In this document: positions 39,301 to 50,699 of the stretch, one piece after another | How the letters are laid out: each line of letters begins with the position of its first letter | Position numbering within the stretch: position 1 is the stretch's first letter | Assembly: GCA_964034945.1 (NCBI GenBank) | Contig: OZ035962.1 | Location: forward strand, 8,755,789 to 8,819,788 | DNA length: 64,000 nt | Origin: Chrysopilus asiliformis | Lineage: Eukaryota; Arthropoda; Insecta; Diptera; Rhagionidae | Direction of reading: 5' to 3' | Position numbers and translations under genes: made by a program | The notes under the pieces: generated by a model | What the model was told of the DNA's origin: nothing | Database searches by the model: none | What the model saw: the letters and a program-made list of their open reading frames with translations, nothing else

Positions 39301-42300
39301 TTTGCATGCATAAATGAAAATGGATCTTCTGGGACCAGTATTTTAAATTATTTGCCACATATAGCGAAATATAGTAAAACTGGAGACGGGCTAAAATCAA
39401 TATTTAAAGATTTAACAAAATATTTGTGTGATAGAAATAATTATATAGCATTTGTTAATGTACTTCAAGTAAGACAAATCTTACCGTTACTTTTTAATTT
39501 TTGAATAATAATAACACTAATAATTTTAGGCACTGTTCGATAAACTGCCACCAAGATCTCTATCTGAACACTTGGAAATATTTTCCGAAAATGAAGACGA
39601 TTTAATAAAAATGGCTGGAATCCGGAGTATTGTAATGAATAATCATTTAGCAGATTTTAATTTCCATACAGATGGAAAACTTGTCAGTCTCTGTTTAAAT
39701 ATTATAAAGAACTTTGCTAGCAAACACGACAAAAAGAACAATTTTCTACTTTACAACTGGTAAATAATCTTTAAATTACAAAACCTAAACCTTTTAATTC
39801 AAATAACACATTTTGTAGTAATATCAGCACTTCGAGCGAGGATGATGTAAAAAAGATTGTGGAATTTATTAATTTCCTGCGAGTGATATTGACTGCATAC
39901 GCCTCGAATTTATCCGTCGGTGAATGGGACATTGTACGAGTTGCTCTGAGTTCCTGGGTATTAACTGTATCTAATAGTTTGAATAACATCAATTATACGA
40001 AAGTAATTCGACCACAATTAAAACGAATTTTTGATTCACTAAAATTTTAAATTTTAGGTCCTATTGTTTACTTCATCGGTTTATAAACTCTTCAGCGCCC
40101 TGTCAAAATTCATAGTACAAGAAAAAACTAAAAGTTCAACTGAATTGCTAAGTTCTGTTGTCGATGAATGGGAAAATTGTTTCGCACTGGAGGTTAATTT
40201 GGTACTGTTTAAAATTTACTACAATGTAGTATCGTTAAACGGTAAGTTTTATGATTTTTTTAAATAGGAAGTGGTCCGATTTTGGTATTCTTGAATTCGC
40301 TGCGTTTCACTTATGTTCGATTGCCAATGATCGAGTAACATTTCGAGGGTAGAATTACTCGTTGCAAATTTTAGAATATCAGAAAACCAATCGACTGAGT
40401 TTGGTTTTACGTTTTAACTTCGGATTCTAGAATAGCTATGACTACTTTATTTTCTATATAGTATAAAAATTGTTGAAAAAATTAAATTTCTTAGTCGGTT
40501 TTATGATTTAAATAATATTTCAGATGAATCACTGGGTGTTGTCAGTGTCATAAATTCAATAAGTCCAACCATAGAAGATCTAGATTTCAGACTTATTTCC
40601 ACGGTAATGTTTGAAAAATTATCCAATGTCCTGAAACTAATGTCCCGCTTTCATTGTAGTCATGCCAAAAAGGTTTCAAACTAAAGCTAAACGACATTTT
40701 GGAGTTCTCGGTAAAGAATTTATCCAGTAATTTATACAGTATCCGTACTACAGCGCTTATTGTGATTCGAAAAATTGCCAATACTTTAGTGTCAACTGAT
40801 GCCGAGGCACTTCGAAAACGAAATGAGATTGAAGAACAGAAAAATTGCAATATCGAAAATACCGATGAATGGCATCACATGTACAAATTTGGTTCTTATC
40901 TCTCGGATTATGCAAAACGAGTAGAAGAGTATTCGAACGCGTTTAGGTAAGTTTTGCGGAAAAAATTACTGGTGTTAAACCAATCTTCAGTGTTTTAAAA
41001 TTTAAGACTTATTGAAATATTTTTATTTTTCTCGTTATCCTAATTTATAAACAAAAGATAATTTTTACAGAAAAAATCAATTTTCAGCTACAAACTCACT
41101 GAACTAGCCGACCTGGAGAAAGTTCCAAGCAGTGTATCAATGCCGTTGCTTTATACATGGGATTGTATTATTCATATCTGCTCCTTATCACCAGCTGAAG
41201 TTCGATCGATTTATGCATTCTGGATTGGAAAGAATGATTTCGAACAGGTATCAAAACTAATGTCAAATTTTATTACAAAATAATATATGTTTTTTTATAT
41301 ATTTTTAATTTAGACAATACTACATTTTCTCTTCCGCATTATGCCAGTCGAAATACTGAAAAATCATGACTCAAAAATAATGAACACAGATATATTCAAA
41401 CCCCTAGAATGGGATCAAATATTGGGTGAGTCGAATAAATATTATTCATTATCTTGTTCTGCTTCTGATTTGGTTTCATCTTGTAGTACATTTGCTTCTC
41501 CTGTTTCTATATCGTTTTCGTTTTCTAGTTTTTCCTCCTGGCTTCCTTCATTCACAATTTCTTCCCTTTCATCCTTTTGCTCTTCTACTTTTTCTTCCGC
41601 TTCTCTAAATAAATCATTTTCTCTACTTTCTTTTGCGTTTTCTGTTTCCTCTTTGTCCAATTGATGATCGTTTTGAACATTATTTTCTGTTGTTATTATC
41701 TTATCCCATATTCCTTCTTCAAATTCAGTTCCCACTTCACTTTCTATTTGTTTTTCAGTTTCCTTATCATCGAATTCGTCTGTAGCTTGGATTTCTCCAA
41801 ATTCGGTTTCAGCTTCACTAATATTTTCTACGATACTTTCATCTGATCTAATGTAGTCATCAATGGGAATGTATTGGACCTTTTTTATGTTTTTACAGAA
41901 GAGTTTTTGGTCATTCTGAATTTTTGACTGCGACTTTTTATCCGTTGTTGCAGTTTCGAATTCATTATTTATCCAAATTGCTATGTTTAATGCCAAAGTT
42001 TTAATGAACTTCATAATAAAATAATTTGGCTGATTCTTTTCGTCAAATCCTGCAAAAAAAACTTGTTTAGACAGACATATGTTGTTTCATAAAGTATTTC
42101 TAAATCCAAAGGCATCACATTTCTTTATAACTAAAATCAAAAAAACTTTTTCCCAGAAAATTTATAAAAAAAAACAAGTACTAACCTGTAAATTGCATGA
42201 TTGAATGAGACACACTGTTTGTAAGATCTTTTATTCCATCAAGCTCCTGAGAATCCTTTACTAAATCATCCTTGACTATTTCAGCGAGTGCTTTAATAAT

Positions 42301-44115
42301 TTCTTTTATGTCATGCTTCTGGACTGCCAACAGATCTTCTTTCAGTTTTTTACACTCCCTGAGAGTCAAAATTTTTCTTGCATGTCTTTCTCTTTTCTCT
42401 TCCTTCCAATAGAGAAGAGCTGTTTTTATATCAACAACATTTAGTTTAGATTGTGTTTTACAAGTTTCCGAAAGTGGATCAACTGAAGTAGATTTATTTC
42501 TAGTATTTCTTGGTCTTGATAGCTTCTGAATCCTCGCAGTACATGGGAGAATTCGCTTTGTTACGCAATGCGTGAAATATTGTTTTTGGGGATGTACCTT
42601 GAAATTAATAAAAAAATCGATTTGAAAAAAAAGGCAAACGTTAGGTTCGCCCGAATGTCGAGAATTTAAGGATTTTTTTACTGATTTCTCACAATCTTTT
42701 GTGTAATTTTCTATTATTTACAAAAATTATGCATTTTAAAACCAATGCGCCAAGAAAACCTCCTCAAAATTTCAAAATAAAAAACTAGCTAACCCGACGA
42801 AACAAATTGTTTTATCAAAAATTAACATTTTTACCTTAGGTTGCGCTAAGATGTTTATGTGCTCCTGTCTGGATAAAATATCTCTATTAAAAAATATTGA
42901 TGGAATGCGTTTCTCTGTTTTCGCTGGTTTTAAAATCCGACAACACCATTTCCACTCTGTCGTACGTTGGTCTTCAATATAATTCTCCCTCAGTTTTAAA
43001 TATTCGCGCTTAACTGATTTTCTTTGATCAATCAATCTTTCACCTCGTCTTAATTCATCTTCTACTAATGATGTGGCAAAATTATGTTCAACAGAATAGT
43101 TTTTCAAATCGTTCAAAGTGTTCTTCATTACTTTTAATTTGTTAAAAAAAAAATTTGCAAAAAAAATTGTAAACAACAATAGCTTGAAATATTTTTCTGA
43201 GGTATCTAAAATAATTTTAAAAAATGTTTCCACAGACCGAAATATATCTACTGAGAGATATGCCTGTCATTTATACGGACAAATGTTGCGCCATTTTCCC
43301 GCTCTCGTCAGGAAATGGTGGAATGATTGCTATCCGCGTCAGAAAACCTTTGTTGACAAATTAACAACGAATTTCGTTTCAAATCTTATTTGCCACGAAG
43401 AACTTCGGAGTATTACAGCAAAACGGGAAAAGCATGAAAATATGCAGGTAATTTTTTGTAATTTCTCGGTTTTAAATGCAACCATATCACATCTATATTG
43501 GAGAAAACAATTATCTAAGCCCTCTGACACAACGATAAAAAAAATTAATACTAATTATTTATTAACTTTACCGTTTTAAGATCACAGTTCATTCATCCAC
43601 GCGTGAAGTAACCGCAACTTATTCTGTCGATGAGGCACGTATGGAACTTGTCATAAGTTTGGCGCCCAACCATCCTCTGGGAGCAGTAAAGGTCGAAAGC
43701 GGAAAACACATTGGCGGCCGCATTCAATCTCGACAGGTCGTCATGCAACTTACCATATTTTTAACCCATCAGGTATATTTTCATTTCTAATATGGATTTA
43801 TTTCCTTCACTTTAACGTAAAAAAACTTTAGAATGGTTCAATATTTGATGGCCTCACACTATGGAAAAACAACTTGGATAAAAAGTTCGAAGGTGTCGAG
43901 GAATGTTACGTTTGTTACAGTGTTATACACCAAGATACATGCCAACTGCCGAAATTATCCTGTAAAACCTGCAAAAAGAAATTCCATGGGCCTTGCCTTG
44001 TAAGTTACATGACCGTTTTCAAATTACCAAACGTAAATTTTTATTGTCTTTGCAGTACAAATGGTTTACCACCAGCAGCAAGTCCACATGCCCTATTTGC
44101 AGAAATGTGTTTTAA
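30383..44115 (+). CDS. Ltn1: Listerin, E3 ubiquitin ligase of ribosome-associated quality control
   Basis: Seventeen exons: 30383-30430, 30480-31234, 36492-36665, 36727-37672, 38160-39131, 39196-39468, 39530-39759, 39819-40002, 40058-40241, 40524-40603, 40660-40946, 41088-41247, 41314-41425, 43236-43447, 43581-43772, 43832-43999 and 44056-44115. Total 5037 nt, 1678 residues (family about 1750). N-terminus [16 protein letters not shown], then [10 protein letters not shown] and the conserved [22 protein letters not shown]-like helices follow; RWD-like region ([15 protein letters not shown]); C-terminal variant [25 protein letters not shown] and CPIC. Listerin docks on 60S subunits with NEMF/Rqc2 and ubiquitinates the stuck nascent chain. 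Introns 2 (5257 bp) and 13 (1810 bp) each contain an antisense gene; all others are under 500 bp. The 36206-36406 open frame in intron 2 is not used: CG|A from exon 2 to 36492 gives the expected RSAWFETL. Confidence 0.96.
32064..32126 (+). repeat. Short tandem repeat in Ltn1 intron 2
   Basis: About 2.6 copies of a 24-25 bp unit, ATATTTTTGTAATAATGAAA plus a few bases. Intronic, with no other visible role. Confidence 0.7.
32300..35703 (-). CDS. Vanin-like/biotinidase-family secreted amidase (nitrilase superfamily)
   Basis: Six minus-strand exons: 35644-35703, 35432-35551, 35210-35350, 33333-33661, 32496-33272 and 32300-32432, 1560 nt, 519 residues. Exon 1 encodes a signal peptide ([20 protein letters not shown]). 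The nitrilase triad is intact: Glu in ILVFPEATF (about 68), Lys in [10 protein letters not shown], and the nucleophile Cys in [11 protein letters not shown]. Then [14 protein letters not shown] and the family's C-terminal beta-rich domain with several Cys. Vanins release pantothenate and cysteamine from pantetheine; biotinidases free biotin from biocytin, so a C-N hydrolase on a vitamin amide is likely, substrate unknown. Potential N-glycosylation sites (NYS, NVT, NYT, NQS) fit secretion. The C-terminus ([10 protein letters not shown]) lacks a hydrophobic GPI tail, so it is probably soluble rather than membrane-anchored. The gene lies wholly in Ltn1 intron 2, antisense. Confidence 0.93.
34333..34790. 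mobile_element. Probable MITE with two nested inverted repeats (vanin intron 3)
   Basis: Outer 10-bp repeats CCGGATTCCC (34333-34342) and complement (34781-34790); inner CTGTCGAAAT at 34346 with complement at 34501-34510, extended by imperfect CAAAAAG and CCTCGTACA pairs; and a third pair, CAGCGAATTTTATT near 34553 with its complement near 34743. It may be two adjacent elements. No clear target duplication. Confidence 0.5.
41442..43128 (-). CDS. Unrecognised 437-residue acidic, charged protein nested antisense in Ltn1 intron 13
   Basis: Three minus-strand exons, 42835-43128, 42186-42597 and 41442-42049, join in phase to 1314 nt. The N-terminal ~100 residues are basic with helical, charged stretches ([19 protein letters not shown]). 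Around 85-100 a run, [20 protein letters not shown], crosses exon 1 to exon 2; its LAQPK core faintly resembles THEG-type sperm repeats, a weak hint only. Exon 2 is again basic, then helical ([20 protein letters not shown]). Exon 3 (residues about 236-437) is extremely Glu/Asp-rich and low complexity. I do not recognise the family. The start is the first Met after the point where Ltn1 exon 14 begins on the other strand. The stop lies only 16 bp from the Ltn1 exon 13 donor, so its 3' UTR should overlap that exon. I saw no minus-strand AATAAA just downstream. Confidence 0.75.
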
Positions 44116-45061
44116 TAAAAATAATTTTTATGATGTATATATTCAGTGAAAACCTTTGTAAATGTTAATTGTGTTATATCAAAAGCTACGGCTTAAATAT
44201 AACCTGTTATTAAATATCATTTGAAATATTAATTCAAATATAACATACTGTACGTTTCAATTATTTGACTTTTCATCCCTCGTTTCCAGTAATGAATTTC
44301 GCCAAATTTTCGCTCTCAGTGAAGTGTATTTTAAGTGTTTTTATTTCGACATCAAAACTTTTAACTCGCCTTCAGCAAAATTTCTGCAAGATTTTGTCTG
44401 TGGAAATAAAACATTAACCCATTAAGGACAAAAGCCTCGGGGTGATAAACTTGAAAATTTAATCTCGATTTTCGAAAAACGACGTTTTCAGCATCAGCGA
44501 TTACACAATAACCACTCAACCGATTTATCTGAAATTTTTCCCAGTTATTACTAAGTCAAAGCTTTTTGTTTAAATTCATAGGTTTTTTAAATTATAGCAA
44601 CATTTTTATCATAAAATCGATACTTTACTGTAGGTATACGAGCGATATTTTCTTCGTGATTGAATGTTCAAAATCCCAAACGGGCCGAGACAGGGTTATG
44701 TAATACTGAATAAAAATAAACTCAATTCATTGATTTCCAATGAATGACCATTATGGGGTGTTTGGACTGTTTGTTGGCCAAAATTAGAATTCGTGGTTTT
44801 AATGAGCTGAATTTTATAATCTGGGGGTTTTTGAAGTCACTCAATCTTAATCCGCTGTCCAAATTTTGAAAGTCGTAGCGCGAGGTCCTGTAAGGATGGA
44901 GATCCCATTTTTTTAAAGGGCGCGGAAATTTATCCATTTTGCATATATTCTTAGGAAAATCAGTCTTGCAGGATCCTAAAAGTTGCCTTTTTTTAATGTA
45001 ATGTTGTAATGTCAATTTTTCTTAAATAAAATGAAAAGTGACAAGGAAATTAGATTGCCAC

Positions 45062-45124
45062 CATTTTGTTTTCAAAGTCTCGCGTAACCCAATGGGTACG
45101 TGTACCTCTGGTTGGGAAACACTG
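45062..45124 (-). mobile_element. Terminal fragment of a hAT element
   Basis: Read on the minus strand from 45124 it begins CAGTGTTTCCCAACCAGAGG, a typical hAT end, and continues ACACGTACCC. The 8 bp next to it is CCCTAGAC. I could not find the matching other end or a second copy of the 8-mer, so this is a fragment or the partner has decayed. Confidence 0.5.
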
Positions 45125-45913
45125 CCCTAGACGTTGGTACTGGGCCTAGAAATAAAAATATGCAAAAAAAATTTGTTGGTTTTACATTCAGTAATTTTTA
45201 TCCCTTCTAGATTATTTAGTTTGGCAGATTCACGCTTCGGGGCATCTATCCGTACCTTACCCTATACGAAGCCGATTTTTTTTAAATTTTTTGATTACAT
45301 TCAACTGAAATTCTCTAAAAATTCCTTCTACGTATCTGTAGCAAAAAGCCATAACATCTTAAGTCGATTTTCAGTTTATGCTAAATTTTAACGCAAATAT
45401 AGATTACTATGGCCTTGTTTGAAAATTGACTTATGAGTTTTTGCCACAAATATATATTTTATGTTATTTAAGCACTTTTAAAAACTCGAAAAGATAATTT
45501 TTTTAAATGCTGTAAACATAAAATTTATGAAAACAATTTATAATTTTACTATAATTTTATATGGTTGTGGACATAAGTCTGATGTTTTTCAACGCTAATA
45601 ATAACTTCGGTAAGCTAGCTTTATGACGTTATTTACACTCATACAGCTAGATAACCAAAGAAAACTATAGCGCCATAAAATTTGTATTATTAATTTGATT
45701 TTTGTAAATTCTGATTTTGAGCAGCATCACTTTCCACTTACCGATAACATCTAATAGCAGTAAAATCATCCGTTACTACTATTTCTGTTATTCCTTAATC
45801 CAATTATGGTAGATGTTGATATGTAGATGTCATTGATCCGATTGATCCGAAAAATATTTTTAACCTACAGCCAGTAAAAAATCACGTTTTTTGCCTCCAA
45901 AAAGACGGCCTAA

Positions 45914-46297
45914 TGCTACATTTACACGAATGACAAATTTGTCATTTTTTTCTTGTCATTATGTTAATTCCCGTATAAATGGCATAATTTTTGTAATTTT
46001 TTCTGTCAGAAAATGTCAATCTCTCATAAAAGAATGAACTTGTCCATTCTTTTATGCCAGATTGTCATTCGTGCAAACGCAATATTAGTTATGACAACTT
46101 TAGTATTCAACTTTTGTCATAACTAATATTGCGTTTGTACGAATGACAATCTGGCATAAAAGAATGGACAAGTTCATTCTTTTATGAGAGATTGACATTT
46201 TCTGACAGAAAAAATTACAAAAATTATGCCATTTACACGGGAATTAACATAATGACAAGAAAAAAATGACAAATTTGTCATTCGTGTAAATGTAGCA
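45914..46297. mobile_element. Foldback MITE copy 3 (PIF/Harbinger-like), intact
   Basis: 384 bp, same arms as copies 1 and 2, flanked by TAA at 45911-45913 and 46298-46300. Its loop (ACAACTTTAGTATTCAACTT) is the reverse complement of the loop in copies 1 and 2, so it is inserted the other way round. Confidence 0.92.
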
Positions 46298-47775
46298 TAA
46301 GACTCTAAACAATGTGCTAATTGATTGATTAGTAAAGATGATAGTTAAATCAATTTTTTGTAGGTAAAGATGACGATGAATATGTATCAGTATTAAAATT
46401 ATTCGTTAACACAATTGAATTTATATTGAACGACAAAGTATTCAAATTTCGATAAACAAAATACGTAAAACAATTTTAGTGTTTGATCAAAATTAAGTAA
46501 TTGATTAACCATAAGATTGCCAAAAAAATTTCTTTGGTTCATTTATTTTTTTTGTCCAATTTTCGATTATCCTCGATTTTGCACAATAGTTTATTTAAGA
46601 AAAAGAATAATTGTTAACACGTTCGCGGAAATTTCATCGAACTAGACAAATCTGAAGTTTGTACTGCAAGAAAAGAGCTGAAAATTGGTACTGAAAGTTG
46701 TAAACTGATACACAAAATTGAAAAGAACAAAAAAAATCCAACAACTGTAGATGCAAACAGTTGAAAAACAAAAACTTTTCACATTTTTTTACAAAACCGC
46801 TGTTAGTTGAATTAACTTGTAAGGGACATTTTGTGCTATTGAAAAAATAAAAACTGACCGCTAGTGTCCGTTAAAAATACAAATCCCACAAAACTTGAGT
46901 GTTTTTTCGGAAGCCGGCATTTTGAAATTGTTGTTTGTATTTTTTTAAATATTTCAAAAAGGAAAAAGCCATTGTCTTGTAAATTTTTTGATATAAAGTG
47001 AAAGAAAATTTTTTGTTTTCATATATTCTTCGGCCAATTTTACAATCAAACTAACGAAGTGTCAAAATGGTGGGACACAAATTTAACTAATTAGGTCATG
47101 TAATTTAAAAAAGAATCAAATATTTGCATGTCAATGTTTATTTATCCAAGTCAAGTAATCACTCAATGAGTCGAGTTTTGATTTAGCATTTTATTTTATA
47201 ACAAAATATGTAAAATGCATTTTGCTATATGTTTTATCTGTAATTCCATTTAAAAAAACGTTAAAATGTGTTAAAAAATTAAGATAAATTTTTAAGATGA
47301 GGGCCAATATTACCTATAACCAAAAATTATTCAAAAAAAAAAATAATATTAAAAATCCTAGACGTCGAAAAATTCAAATAATAATTAAGATAAAAGGTAC
47401 ACTCTCGAAAAAAAAACGAGGAAAAAAAATTAACACCTCTTCAAAACATAGCTGAAAGTAAACACTTCGCGATGTTATTCTTTAGAATTTTAACAGTGCA
47501 GCGGGGAGTTCTTCGTGATACTTTTTTCAAGGAGTTAAAAATTTACTTTAACACTGTTTTGACCTTAATTTGGTTTAACAAATGGGTTTAATACCGAAAA
47601 AGTGTTGAAAACTTAAAAATCAGAGGGAACTGTTGCTATCATATTGAGCAAAGTTAAAGTTAACACCGAAAAAGAATGGACTCCATTGAACTCAGTTTCG
47701 AACGCGCGATCGTCTTTGTTTTTTCCGACAGCCCAAGAAACAATTTGTAACCGTGGTTACAAAAAAACCTTCAAT

Positions 47776-47955
47776 TTAGGTTACATTTTGGTTACATTTT
47801 AGATGGTTTCCAAATAAACCCGCCAAAAACGGTTATTTTGAAACCAGCTACTAAATAGGGTTTCTGAAACGTTTCTAAAAGGTTACAGAAACCAAATGTG
47901 AAACTTTTGAGTTTTGTTACCATGGTTTCAAATACGTTTCTTAACCAGAATGTAA
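47776..47955. repeat. Imperfect inverted repeat with many GGTTAC/GGTTTC words
   Basis: Left side AGGTTACATTTTGGTTA; right side, minus strand, AGGGTTACATTCTGGTTA. In between, GGTTAC, GGTTTC and their complements recur about ten times in 250 bp, starting with AACCGTGGTTAC at 47752. Probably a decayed DNA element. Confidence 0.4.
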
Positions 47956-48723
47956 CCCTAAATTTTTACTTGGGAGTGCAGTGTATCTAACATTTCACAG
48001 ACGGAGAGAAATTCAAATAGGAATATACGAGACCGTGGGCTCTTTTGCAATAATTACCTAAAAATAGGGAAGTATTCCTATAATTTTGGAACAATTTCTT
48101 ATTCTTTGGTATTAATTCTCTTTTTGTTTGGGACTTTCAAAACAATTTAATTTAAATTTCTTTTTTTTTAATTTTTGGCTGTATTCATTTTTGGTTCGTT
48201 AAATATTTCGATTTGATTTTTATTTAAAAAATCAACCACTTACAAACATTTGTTAAAAAATAACCGAAATATTGGTGTTACTGGTGCGATTCTATTAATT
48301 CAAATTTAAGTTGGATAAATTTCGACCCCCTAAAAGTAGTTTTCCTCTTAAAATCATATATTAATTTAATTCACTAAAATGTCAATCATTTTTTATTATG
48401 GGTAATGATAGCACGAGCATTTCACACTATATTATAATTTTTCGCATCCAAATTTTATCCCGAATAACAGATCAAGTATTTAAGAAAATTAAAACTGAAA
48501 TTTTTAGTCGTTTTATCGTGAAAGGCAAATTTACAAGCTGTTGCATTACGTTTTAAATCAAAAAAGATTTTTTTAAATTTATTATCTATGCTTCAAAAAA
48601 AATTTTAAAAGAGCATCGAGAATATCCTTCCCGCGAAAAAGATAAAAGTCAACGACTTTTTGATCTTTGCCAAATTACATATATGAATTTTTTTTCTTTT
48701 AAATTTTTATAGCATGTTTTATG

Positions 48724-48733
48724 TATATAAAAG
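48724..48733 (+). promoter_or_regulatory. Possible TATA box before a GC-richer patch
   Basis: TATATAAAAG heads a locally GC-richer stretch that includes a 26-codon frame starting MSGACKSG (48820-48900). There is no recognised product. Weak evidence for a promoter. Confidence 0.25.
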
Positions 48734-50658
48734 CGAACGTGAATAAAGACGCAAAAAAGAGTCGACATTATAAGATTTTGCGCGCGCCAAAGATTGCGGC
48801 TTTGTAACTGCCTGGACCAATGAGTGGGGCTTGCAAATCCGGTCTAACGACCTCCGCCCCTTACCACGTCAGATCAGAATCGTTCGAAATCGGCAAATAA
48901 ATTGTTAACCGTCATTTTTTGAAAAATATCGTTCAAGAGTCGAGAGTTTGGGGTGGAAGAAAATTAATGTTCGACATTTTGAGGTTTCCAGGCCGATAGT
49001 CGGTTTTAAAATGGAGTAAAAAATATATCTTCATATCTTGCAAGTTTCTCATAAATTTATTTTTAAAACATCGTTCAATAGAATTATAACGGTTACGAGA
49101 TGATTTCTTATACTAAATTAAAGGGGTTTTTACCAGCTATTCACATACGAGTAATCTAATTATTATGTAAATTATACATTCATCGAACGTATGCATTTTA
49201 TTAATTAAAACAAAGAACAATTGACCATGTGGTTTTCTGACGTAAACACTCGAACTTGTCGGTTGACTCAACGTTCTTTCTGTCGAAGCCCGGCTCAGGT
49301 CATCTCAAGTAGTTCTTTGACTTTCCTGAGAACCGCTTTTTGTCGAGAAGGTCTTTTTTGTGCATTCGCCTCGTTTTTATAGTCCAATCGTCCGAAATCG
49401 GTTTCTCGAAGAATTGTAATTATTTTCGACGTGTTTGAAACGAATCAAAAGAAGACCATAAAAACAGGTAAAAAATCCACTTGGCATTTAACGACCATTT
49501 CTGGTTAGAAATACCTCCGCCTACCACCTACACACGTGTGTGACTTACACCTCTCCCGCTTAAATGCAGATAGACGTGGCTTCTTTCTTAAATTCTAATC
49601 AACTATAAGTTGATTCAATTCACAGCATATTTTTTTTCAACAAAAAAGTAAATATTTTTTACCTTATACTGGTCTGAAGCAGATATGAAGCAGTTGATCC
49701 TTAATCGATCACAGGATGCTTTTTTATACTAAACCTTTTTTTGGGATTAGGAACGCTCAAAAATTTCTACCGAAAATTATTATAACGATTTTTTAAACTG
49801 ATTTTAACCGAAATATCAAAAAAAATAGATTTTTCACAGCAAAACGGACCGTGATTTCGTTGATCACTAATTTTAAAATCTCAATTATGTTTACTTTCAA
49901 GTTTTTCGTTGTTAGAAAACGCGATTTTTCTCAGAATTTCTGATTATATCGACTTCTGTATCCGGTTCGATACAACTTTTAAATATTGCTATCATATGAA
50001 AATTTTGATCACTAATATTGTTGTATAGAATGGAGGAAAAACATACCAAAAATTAATAAATGATAGAACTGTTAATGTGAGAAAAATTCTATGACCTCTT
50101 CGATGCCTTGCAGTTACCGACTAAATGTCGTTTTGAATCAAAACCTAAATCAAGCTCAGCACACCACACCGATTTAGCTGCGTGTGAGATTGTTCGACTG
50201 GCACTAGGATCTACCCCCGAAACCGTAGCCAAAACCTTTAGAAGATAGGTGGTAGACGGCGACGACAACGAAGACGATTTCGTTTTGGTCTCTGCTGGTA
50301 TGTTCTTCAACTTTTAGTATGGGTCGTCATGATCATCATCGCCATCATCATCGGTTCAGTTTAGCTCAATATACCTGAAGAATATACCTGACATACCAGG
50401 CCGGGCCATTCCAATCCTATTCTATATGCCCTGCCAAACAGGTAGGTTTAAAATATAACACAAAGAAAATTTTATATAAAAAGGCATGAGAAATGCGGGA
50501 GTCAAGAGTGAAACCAGTTTTCTTAAAAATCATTAAGCAGCACCACCAACAACATGACATAGCAGGCAGCAAGGTAAGTTTTAAGGTATGTATAATCATT
50601 CATTCTTATACACTGGAAAATATCATCGTATTCTATTTAGATTTTTAAAAATTTATCT

Positions 50659-50699
50659 TTATTAAGTAACAGTTATTAAGTAGCAGTTATTAGGCAGCA
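50659..50699 (+). repeat. 14-bp tandem repeat, about three copies
   Basis: TTATTAAGTAACAG, TTATTAAGTAGCAG, TTATTAGGCAGCA in direct succession. Confidence 0.75.

Noticed and set aside
43129..43233. Upstream extension ([14 protein letters not shown]) of the nested antisense gene
   Set aside because: It would run to the Ltn1 exon 14 acceptor and adds a Phe/Ile-rich stretch that reads like translated AT-rich intron; the internal Met at 43128 is a better start.
46364..46454. Acceptor-like site followed by a 30-codon frame (KDDDEYVSVLKLFVN) that could be a terminal exon
   Set aside because: There is no matching upstream exon; Ltn1 already ends at 44115, and an open run of this length is expected by chance.
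47395..47990. Possible larger element with TACACT ends
   Set aside because: Only 6-9 terminal bases match, and no target duplication could be defined.
50089..50310. 73-codon Ser/Thr/Lys-rich minus-strand frame near CATCAT repeats
   Set aside because: Low complexity, no homology recognised, and no splice or promoter context that supports it.
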